A stretch of DNA of 11,804 nucleotides, taken from positions 1 through 11,804 of the forward strand of contig JBOGIQ010000180.1 in NCBI GenBank assembly GCA_050742535.1, written 5' to 3'. Shown one piece after another: positions 6,221 through 11,268 of the stretch; position 1 is the first letter of the stretch; every line of letters begins with the position of its first letter. Source of the stretch: Gp6-AA40 sp050742535 (lineage in GTDB: Bacteria; Acidobacteriota; Vicinamibacteria; Vicinamibacterales; UBA2999). Made by a program: the position numbers and the translations under genes. The notes beneath the pieces were generated by a model. That model did not search any database. It had not been told where the DNA came from and saw nothing but the letters and a program-made list of their open reading frames with translations.

Positions 6221-7141
6221 GTGTCCCCAGTCACTGTCCTCATCACTGAAGACTTCGCCCCGTTCCGTGAATTCGTGTGCCGCGAGCTGCAGCGGCGGCC
6301 GGGGTTCGAGCTGGTGACCGTTGCGGACGGACGTGCTGCGGTGCAGAAAGCCGAGGAGCTGCGGCCGGCGGTGATTCTGCTCGATATCGGGCTGCCCGAA
6401 CTGGACGGCCTGACCGCCGCCCGACACATTCGCTCGCGCTGTCCGGAATCCCGCATCGTGTTCCTGACCCAGGAGTCGTCGGCTGACGTGGTGCACGAGG
6501 CGCTGACGCTCGGCGCGAACGGATATATCGAGAAAACGCGTGCCCTCTATGTGCTGCCGACCGTGGAAGCGATTCTGGAGCATCGGTCGAATGGCCAAGG
6601 GCGGCCGGGCGATCACGCGGCGGCGCCGCATGACCATCACGTCCAGTTCTCGAGAGATGATTCGACGCTGCTCGACGGCATCGACCGTTTCGTCGGTCCG
6701 GCGCTCGCCGCCGGGGAGCCCGCCATCCTGTTCGTGACCAGACCGCACTGGAATGCCCTGATCGGCCGCCTGTGCCGGCGGGGCGTCAACGTCGATCGCG
6801 CCGTCGAGCGTGGAACGCTGACGTACTTCGACGCCGAGGAGGTCGTGTCTCACATGCTCGCGAACGGCGTCAAGTCGTGCGTGCCATTGTTCCTTCGCGC
6901 CATCGAATCAGCCTGCACGATGGCGCGGGCCGGACAGCGCGTGGCCGTGTTCGGCGAGGTGGTGTCGCTGCTGTCTGCGTCCGGGCGCGTCGATGCGGCC
7001 GTCGAGCTCGAGCGGGCCGGCAACGAGATGCTCCGCACGTGGCCGATCGAAATCATGTGTGCCTATCCGCTGCTGCCCCTCGACAGCGGAACAGAGTTCA
7101 AGAACATCTGCGCGCAGCATACCGCTGTGGTGATCCGCTGA
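6221..7141 (+). CDS. Response regulator with receiver and MEDS domains
   Basis: A 306-residue two-domain protein. Residues 4-120 are a receiver domain with all key sites: acidic pair E10-D11, phospho-acceptor D55 in I-L-L-D-I-G-L-P-E-L-D-G, T83, and K105 (I-E-K-T, without the usual following Pro). Residues about 137-295 form a MEDS domain (methanogen/methylotroph DcmR sensory domain): H-H-V-Q-F-S-R-D-D, A-A-G-E-P-A-I-L-F-V, F-D-A-E-E-V, V-A-V-F-G-E-V-V-S-L-L, V-E-L-E-R-A-G-N and I-M-C-A-Y-P-L. There is no DNA-binding or enzymatic output domain, so phosphorylation probably controls the sensory/protein-interaction module. No histidine kinase is in the window. GTG start; the gene heads the tightly spaced series with the VOC, membrane and GT2 genes. 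Domains confident, physiological role unknown. Confidence 0.88.
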   Translation: MSPVTVLITEDFAPFREFVCRELQRRPGFELVTVADGRAAVQKAEELRPAVILLDIGLPELDGLTAARHIRSRCPESRIVFLTQESSADVVHEALTLGANGYIEKTRALYVLPTVEAILEHRSNGQGRPGDHAAAPHDHHVQFSRDDSTLLDGIDRFVGPALAAGEPAILFVTRPHWNALIGRLCRRGVNVDRAVERGTLTYFDAEEVVSHMLANGVKSCVPLFLRAIESACTMARAGQRVAVFGEVVSLLSASGRVDAAVELERAGNEMLRTWPIEIMCAYPLLPLDSGTEFKNICAQHTAVVIR

Positions 7142-7153
7142 CCGGGGAGGATT

Positions 7154-7525
7154 ATGGCGTTCATCGGCACGCACGTTCTGATCTATTCCTCCGACGCCGA
7201 GGCCACGCGCGCCGCCCTGCGCGACGTCTTCGGTTTCGCGAACATCGACGCCGGCCAGGGGTGGCTGATCTTCGCTCTTCCTCCGGCGGAGCTCGGCATT
7301 CATCCGGTTGACCATCCCGGCGCGAAGGCCGGTGATCACGCGATGTCGCTGATGTGCGACGACATTCACGCGGCCGTGCGTGACCTGCGCGGCAAAGGCA
7401 TTCAGGTGAAGGGTGAACCGGAAGATCACGGCTATGGCATCACCGTCATGGCGACGCTGCCGGGTGGTGTCGACATCCAGGTCTACGAACCGCGCCATCC
7501 GCTGGCGATCTCACCGGCCCGGTGA
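7154..7525 (+). CDS. VOC (glyoxalase/dioxygenase) superfamily protein
   Basis: A 123-residue single vicinal-oxygen-chelate domain with the two babbab halves: F-I-G-T-H-V-L-I-Y-S-S-D, then A-A-L-R-D-V-F-G-F, W-L-I-F-A-L-P-P-A-E-L-G-I-H-P; second half M-S-L-M-C-D-D-I-H-A-A-V-R-D-L-R-G-K-G-I and G-G-V-D-I-Q-V-Y-E-P. H7, H50 and E112 are placed like VOC metal ligands. VOC proteins include glyoxalase I, extradiol dioxygenases and antibiotic-binding proteins, so no reaction is assigned. A strong GGGGAGG (7144-7150) precedes the ATG, 12 bp after the upstream stop, and its own stop overlaps the next GTG. Co-transcription with the response regulator is very likely. Confidence 0.87.
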   Translation: MAFIGTHVLIYSSDAEATRAALRDVFGFANIDAGQGWLIFALPPAELGIHPVDHPGAKAGDHAMSLMCDDIHAAVRDLRGKGIQVKGEPEDHGYGITVMATLPGGVDIQVYEPRHPLAISPAR

Positions 7526-7761
7526 TCGGTTCGCCACTGGTCGCGTGGTGGATCGCGCATGTTGCGTTCTGGGTCCTGCTCGCACTGGCCGCCCGCGATC
7601 GGCGATGGTGGACCATCGGCATCGTCGGCGTGCTGTGGGGTGTCGGCTACGTCGCCTCTGGCCAGGTTGCTTCGCTGGCGCTGTTTTTCATGCCCTATGT
7701 CGCCGTACTCGACATCGCGCTCGTCTTCGTCGTCCTGAAGCGTGATATCCGTTTCGGGTGA
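7522..7761 (+). CDS. Small three-helix membrane protein
   Basis: A 79-residue hydrophobic protein with three predicted membrane helices at about 6-23 (V-A-W-W-I-A-H-V-A-F-W), 29-46 (W-W-T-I-G-I-V-G-V-L-W) and 50-72 (L-A-L-F-F-M-P-Y-V-A-V-L-D), and a short basic tail K-R-D-I-R. It is Trp-rich in the first two helices. It starts with GTG overlapping the VOC stop (GTGA) and ends in the same kind of overlap with the GT2 gene, so translation is probably coupled on both sides. The family is not recognised. Being sandwiched between a VOC protein and a glycosyltransferase suggests an inner-membrane partner of the latter, which is inference. Confidence 0.8.
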   Translation: MIGSPLVAWWIAHVAFWVLLALAARDRRWWTIGIVGVLWGVGYVASGQVASLALFFMPYVAVLDIALVFVVLKRDIRFG

Positions 7762-8483
7762 AGATCTCCGTTGTTGTTCCCGCATTCAACGAGGAACGTC
7801 TGTTGCCGCAGTCGCTCGCCGCCATCGGCACTGCCTCGTCTGCGTTCGCATCGGCAGGCTGGACGACCGAGCTGATCGTCTGCGACAACAACTCGACCGA
7901 TCGGACAGCGGAACTCGCCGTGGCAGCCGGCGCCATCGTCGTCTTCGAGCCAATCAACCAGATCGGCCGGGCGCGCAACAGCGGTGCCGCGCGTGCAACA
8001 GGCGACTGGCTGCTGTTCGTTGACGCCGACTCGTTTCCGACGCGAGAGCTGTTCGCGGATGTCGTGACGGTGATCAGCAGCGGCACGTGCGTCGCCGGCG
8101 GATCGACCGTGCGCGTGGATCTCAAAGGGGTCGTCTATGCCGCCGGGGTCGGCTGGTGGAACGTCCTCAGCCGGACGTTCAAGTGGGCCGCGGGTTCGCT
8201 CATCTTCTGCGAGACGGCCATGTTTCGTGAGATCGGCGGCTTCACCGAGCGACTGTATGCCGCGGAAGAAATCGATCTGTTCCGGCGTCTCAAACGGCTG
8301 GCGCGGAGACGCCGGCGCTCAATCGTGATCCTCCATCGTCATCCGCTGCTCACGAGCGCGCGCAAGGCACACCTCTACACCACTCCCGAAATGCTGCGCT
8401 TCTGGGGCCGCACGCTGCTGTCCGGAGGGCGGACGTTCCGCAATCGTGAAGGAGCGTTCCCTTGGTACGATGGGAGGCGATAA
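7758..8483 (+). CDS. GT2 family glycosyltransferase
   Basis: A 241-residue GT-A fold enzyme. The N-terminus V-V-V-P-A-F-N-E-E (5-13) and C-D-N-N-S-T-D-R-T (42-50) are the nucleotide-sugar binding signatures of family GT2. D89-A-D91 in L-L-F-V-D-A-D-S is the metal-binding DxD. A-R-N-S-G-A-A-R-A-T-G precedes it, as in most members. F-R-E-I-G-G-F (156-162) and E170-E-I-D-L-F-R-R-L (base region) complete the catalytic half. There are no strong membrane helices, so it is probably a soluble or peripherally attached transferase working on a lipid or polysaccharide acceptor; donor and acceptor are unknown. The GTG start overlaps the upstream stop (GTGA). The C-terminus is rich in Arg (R-R-R-R-R). Confidence 0.88.
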   Translation: MKISVVVPAFNEERLLPQSLAAIGTASSAFASAGWTTELIVCDNNSTDRTAELAVAAGAIVVFEPINQIGRARNSGAARATGDWLLFVDADSFPTRELFADVVTVISSGTCVAGGSTVRVDLKGVVYAAGVGWWNVLSRTFKWAAGSLIFCETAMFREIGGFTERLYAAEEIDLFRRLKRLARRRRRSIVILHRHPLLTSARKAHLYTTPEMLRFWGRTLLSGGRTFRNREGAFPWYDGRR

Positions 8484-8492
8484 GAACAGGCC

Positions 8493-8527
8493 TCAGGGAT
8501 CAGGGATCAGGGATCAGGGATCAGGGG
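8493..8527. repeat. Tandem heptamer array, TCAGGGA x5
   Basis: Four exact TCAGGGA units and a fifth ending TCAGGGG. On the plus strand this gives five runs of at least three G separated by ATCA, which meets the usual G-quadruplex pattern (four G3 runs with loops of 1-7 nt). It sits in the 49-bp gap between the GT2 stop and the DinB-family start, and its last G-run (8524-8528) is also the only plausible ribosome site for the TTG at 8533. Confidence 0.92.
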
Positions 8528-8532
8528 GAATC

Positions 8533-9054
8533 TTGAGTATCGGCTTGCCCAAGGACGGTGAGTACGCGCCGGCGTTCGAGCGATATGTCGCACGCGTGCG
8601 CGCGATCAGTCAACCGCTCGAGGAGCTGTCGGCGCAGCGCGCTCGAGTACTGGCCCGTCTGTCGCCGCTGACCGAGGAGCAGGCGCAGTTCCGCTACGCC
8701 CCTGACAAGTGGAGCGTGAAGGATCTGGTCGGTCACATGTGCGACACGGAGCGCATCTTTGCGTATCGGCTCCTCCGCATCGGGCGCGGTGACACGACCC
8801 CGTTGCCCGGGTTCGAGGAGAACGACTACGCCCGCGCCGCCGGCGCGCATCAGCGGCAGTTCAACGGCTTGCTGGCCGAATGGACCCTCATCCGTGACGC
8901 GACGTCTGCGCTCGCCTCGAGTCTGCCCGACGCTGACTGGACCAACCAGGGGACGGCAAACGACGCGCCAACGACGACGCGCGCACTGCTGTACATCGTT
9001 CTTGGTCACACAGAGCATCACCTCGCCGTGCTCGGGGATCGCTATCGTGTTTGA
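8533..9054 (+). CDS. DinB superfamily protein (DinB_2-like)
   Basis: A 173-residue four-helix-bundle protein. Conserved pieces are E-Y-A-P-A-F-E-R-Y-V, Q-F-R-Y-A-P-D-K-W-S-V-K-D-L-V-G-H68-M-C-D-T-E-R-I-F-A-Y-R, R-G-D-T-T-P-L-P-G-F, and L-Y-I-V-L-G-H159-T-E-H-H163. H68, H159 and H163 match the metal-binding triad of the DinB/YfiT-like fold. Members include metal-dependent hydrolases and thiol-transferases (bacillithiol or mycothiol-type); no substrate is assigned. Start: TTG 8533, 4 nt after a GGGGG. The frame stays open to GTG 8446, but that version overlaps the GT2 gene and translates the heptamer array into a Q-G-S-G-I-R-D repeat, so it is rejected. Possibly read through from the GT2 operon. 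Confidence 0.85.
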   Translation: MSIGLPKDGEYAPAFERYVARVRAISQPLEELSAQRARVLARLSPLTEEQAQFRYAPDKWSVKDLVGHMCDTERIFAYRLLRIGRGDTTPLPGFEENDYARAAGAHQRQFNGLLAEWTLIRDATSALASSLPDADWTNQGTANDAPTTTRALLYIVLGHTEHHLAVLGDRYRV

Positions 9055-9124
9055 TCGGGTATTCTTTCCGCCTACGCGCCGCGGAGTCTTCTCGCGCTTC
9101 GGCGGACAGGCCGGGGGTTCTTAT

Positions 9125-10282
9125 ATGAAACGAATCATCATCACGTGCGTGGCGAGCGCAGTCATCGTCGCCGCCTCGCTGAGTTCGCCTGCGGCGCAGG
9201 GTGGTGGACGTGGCGGTGGCGGACGTGGCGGTGCGGGGATGAAGCCTTCGGCGCTTCGCGCGATACCTGCCGAGACCACGGCGGCCAAATACAAGGACGC
9301 GAGCTGGCAGGCGCCGCGTACACCGTGGGGCCATCCGGATATTCAGGGCACCTGGTCGAGCGACGACATGCGGGGCATTCCGCAGGAGCGCAACGCGAAC
9401 CAGGGCACTCGCGAAACGTTGACCGCCGAGGAATTCGCGCAGCGCGCCGGGAACGACGAGGCCGGACGCAATCGCGCTGTGAACCAGGAAACCTTCCTGC
9501 GCAACGAGTTCGGTATCCGCACCTTCGGGTTCACGTCGCTGATGATCGAACCCGCGAATGGGCGGCGCCCGGCGCTGACGGCAAAGGCGCAGGCGCGCGT
9601 GAAGGCGCTGGCAGGCGTCGGCACCTTCGGCACCCGGCCGCTCAACAGCTTCGAAGACTTCTCGCTCTACGACCGCTGCATCACCCGCGGCGTCGGAAGC
9701 GTCGGCCCCGCCATCTACGGCAACGGCCTGCGCATCGTCCAGAGCCCGAACGAAGTCGTCGTCACCTACGAGATGATTCACGATTCGCGGGTGATCTACC
9801 TCGATGGCCGCCCGCGCGTGGCGTCGAAGCTGACGCAGTGGCTCGGCGATTCCCGCGGCCGCTGGGAAGGCGAGACGCTCGTCGTCGAAACGACGAACTT
9901 CTACGAACGCGGGCCGAACGTCTTCGGCGTGCCGCCGAGCCCGACGACGAAGCTGACCGAATGGTTTACGCGCATCGACCCGCAGATGGTGGAGTACAAG
10001 GCGCGTGTCGAGGATCCCGAAATGGTCGCGGCGCCATTCACGCTGCGGTGGGTCATCACGACGCAGCCCGATTACCCCGAGGTCTACGAGTACAGCTGCC
10101 ACGAGGGCAACACCGCGGTCGAGCACGGGCTGCGCAGCGAGCGCATCTACGATCAGGAAGAGGCGGAGCTCCGGGCGCGGGGTCTGCCGGTCCCACCGCG
10201 TCCGACGCGGATGGAGGTCTATGGCGCTCCGGATCGCAGCCTGCCGGTGCGCGACGTCAATTCGCAGCCGCTGAAAAAATAG
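9125..10282 (+). CDS. Secreted protein of an unnamed PWGHPDxQGTW family
   Basis: A 385-residue protein with a Sec signal peptide (K2-R3, hydrophobic 4-20, A-A-Q at 23-25) and a Gly/Arg-rich linker (26-38). The body begins with P-W-G-H-P-D-I-Q-G-T-W (67-77), then C185 in L-Y-D-R-C-I-T-R-G, D-S-R-G-R-W-E-G-E-T-L-V-V-E-T-T-N-F (242-259) and Y-E-Y-S-C325-H-E-G-N (321-329). From memory this pattern is common in Acidobacteriota genomes, often in many copies, and has no assigned activity. The two conserved Cys could form a disulfide in the periplasm. GGGGG at 9113-9117 precedes the ATG by 7 nt; the longer in-frame form from 8759 overlaps the DinB gene and is spurious. The 70-bp gap holds a TCCGCC/GGCGGA inverted repeat (9067-9106). 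Function unknown. Confidence 0.85.
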   Translation: MKRIIITCVASAVIVAASLSSPAAQGGGRGGGGRGGAGMKPSALRAIPAETTAAKYKDASWQAPRTPWGHPDIQGTWSSDDMRGIPQERNANQGTRETLTAEEFAQRAGNDEAGRNRAVNQETFLRNEFGIRTFGFTSLMIEPANGRRPALTAKAQARVKALAGVGTFGTRPLNSFEDFSLYDRCITRGVGSVGPAIYGNGLRIVQSPNEVVVTYEMIHDSRVIYLDGRPRVASKLTQWLGDSRGRWEGETLVVETTNFYERGPNVFGVPPSPTTKLTEWFTRIDPQMVEYKARVEDPEMVAAPFTLRWVITTQPDYPEVYEYSCHEGNTAVEHGLRSERIYDQEEAELRARGLPVPPRPTRMEVYGAPDRSLPVRDVNSQPLKK

Positions 10283-10308
10283 ATCGTCATTCGTCGTGTC
10301 CGCTGGAT

Positions 10309-10336
10309 CGTCGTAGTGTCCGCCTTCAGGCGGACC
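10309..10336. repeat. REP-like palindromic element, left copy
   Basis: A 28-bp element: arm CGTCGTAGT followed by the 18-bp near-perfect palindrome GTCCGCCT-TC-AGGCGGAC (10318-10335) and a C. Its exact reverse complement occurs at 11225-11252. It lies between the convergent stops at 10282 and 10343, where the hairpin could serve as a bidirectional terminator. A shorter tandem copy of the arm, TCGTCGTGTCCGC, precedes it at 10291-10303. The short arm plus GC-rich palindrome is the form of REP sequences. Confidence 0.85.
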
Positions 10337-10342
10337 TCGGGC

Positions 10343-11218
10343 TTATCGCGATTTCACCACCAGCCTGGGCGGATCGCCGTCCGCGCGTGTGACGTCCACG
10401 CCGAACTGCTCCTGGATCGATTCCCTCAACAGTGCCGGAACTCGCTCGGGGCCGTCTACCGGCGGCAGCACGATCCAGAAGTCGTAGCGGGTGTCCGCGT
10501 GCTGGATGTGTGGAGCATCGAGCGAGACTCGCGCCTCGTCCGATCCCCATGCGTGCGCGACGATCTGCGCCAGCGTGAAGCCGTAGGCGCGCCAGGCCTG
10601 ACCGGCGTGCTGGATCCACCGCTCCTGCGCGGGTGAGTAGCGCGAGAAGACAATGTGCACGACGTGAGAAGGCATGAAGTCCGGAACAGCGGGAGCATCG
10701 GCGCGAACGACGGCCACCGGCTCGACGACGGACTCGATGTGGGTGGTGAAATCCTCCTCGGCGTCGCCAGCCAGCGCCGGCTTTTCGTTCAGCAGCCGAA
10801 CGATGTCGTCGCGGACGGTTTGCAGCCGCATTCCTTTCTCCATCAGGACGGATGCCGCCACGCTGCCTTCCTCGCGCAGGAGACCGAGCAGCAGGTGCTC
10901 GGTGCCGATGTAGTTGTGCAGCAGACGGTCGGCTTCTTCCGCGGCAAAGGCGAGCACGCGCTTCGCTTCGGCGCTGAAGGGCATTTCGACTGATGTCGAG
11001 ATCTTCTTGCGGAAGACCGTCCGCTGTTCGATCTCTCTGCGGACGGCCTCGAACGACACGTGCGCACGCGCGAAGATCCTGCCGGTCACACCTTTACCCT
11101 CGCGCAGCAGACCGAGGAGCAGGTGCTCGGTTTCAATCGAGACGCTTCCGAGCTGGCTGGCTTCGTAGCGTGCGAAAAAGAGGACGCGCCGCGCGCGTTC
11201 GGTGTAGCGTTCGAACAT
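10343..11218 (-). CDS. Double Clp_N domain protein with DUF3738/TIGR03435-like C-terminus, no ATPase
   Basis: A 291-residue protein. Residues 1-66 and 77-143 are two Clp_N repeats as at the start of ClpC/ClpA: F-E-R-Y-T-E-R-A-R-R-V-L-F-F-A-R-Y-E-A, and E-H-L-L-L-G-L-L-R-E at 31-40 and again at 107-116. Clp_N binds adaptors or substrates for AAA+ unfoldases. No Walker motifs follow. After a linker (144-183) the C-terminus (about 184-291) reads F-T-L-A-Q-I-V-A-H-A-W-G, R-Y-D-F-W-I-V-L-P-P and V-P-A-L-L-R-E-S-I-Q-E-Q-F-G-V-D-V. This resembles the DUF3738 (TIGR03435) pattern of Acidobacteria. There is no signal peptide, so it should be cytoplasmic and could be a stand-alone adaptor. ATG 11218 is chosen because F-E-R-Y begins the domain; a start at 11245 would lie inside the REP element. 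There is no clear ribosome site. Clp_N certain, C-terminal domain probable. Confidence 0.85.
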   Translation of the reverse strand: MFERYTERARRVLFFARYEASQLGSVSIETEHLLLGLLREGKGVTGRIFARAHVSFEAVRREIEQRTVFRKKISTSVEMPFSAEAKRVLAFAAEEADRLLHNYIGTEHLLLGLLREEGSVAASVLMEKGMRLQTVRDDIVRLLNEKPALAGDAEEDFTTHIESVVEPVAVVRADAPAVPDFMPSHVVHIVFSRYSPAQERWIQHAGQAWRAYGFTLAQIVAHAWGSDEARVSLDAPHIQHADTRYDFWIVLPPVDGPERVPALLRESIQEQFGVDVTRADGDPPRLVVKSR

Positions 11219-11224
11219 AATGTG

Positions 11225-11252
11225 GGTCCGCCTGAAGGCGGACACTACGACG
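11225..11252. repeat. REP-like palindromic element, right copy (inverted)
   Basis: Exact 28-bp reverse complement of the element at 10309-10336; palindrome at 11226-11243. It fills over half of the 50-bp gap between the divergent starts at 11218 (minus) and 11269 (plus). In the minus-strand mRNA the hairpin would end about 7 nt before the start codon, where the ribosome site should be. GGAAGG (11252-11257), the ribosome site of the plus gene, begins at its last base. Confidence 0.85.
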
Positions 11253-11268
11253 GAAGGTAATCGAAGCC

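Noticed and set aside
6104..6853. 249-codon minus-strand open frame
   Set aside because: It is antisense to the receiver domain, which has every catalytic residue; the product has no recognisable features.
8493..8527. CRISPR-like array
   Set aside because: Units are 7 bp and directly abutting, with no spacers and no cas genes nearby.
8446..8532. N-terminal extension of the DinB-family protein
   Set aside because: It would overlap the GT2 gene and translate the heptamer array; the family-conserved region starts just after the TTG at 8533.
9067..9106. TCCGCC/GGCGGA inverted repeat ahead of the secreted-protein gene, considered as a third REP copy
   Set aside because: Only six bases pair across a 28-nt loop and the CGTCGTAGT arm is missing, so it is not the same element.
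8888..10126. 412-codon minus-strand open frame
   Set aside because: It is antisense to the DinB-family and secreted-protein genes, both supported by motifs and ribosome sites; the translation is Arg/Ala/Val-rich shadow sequence.
11219..11245. Nine-codon N-terminal extension of the Clp_N protein
   Set aside because: The extra residues come from translating the REP palindrome; the Clp_N domain begins exactly at the ATG at 11218.
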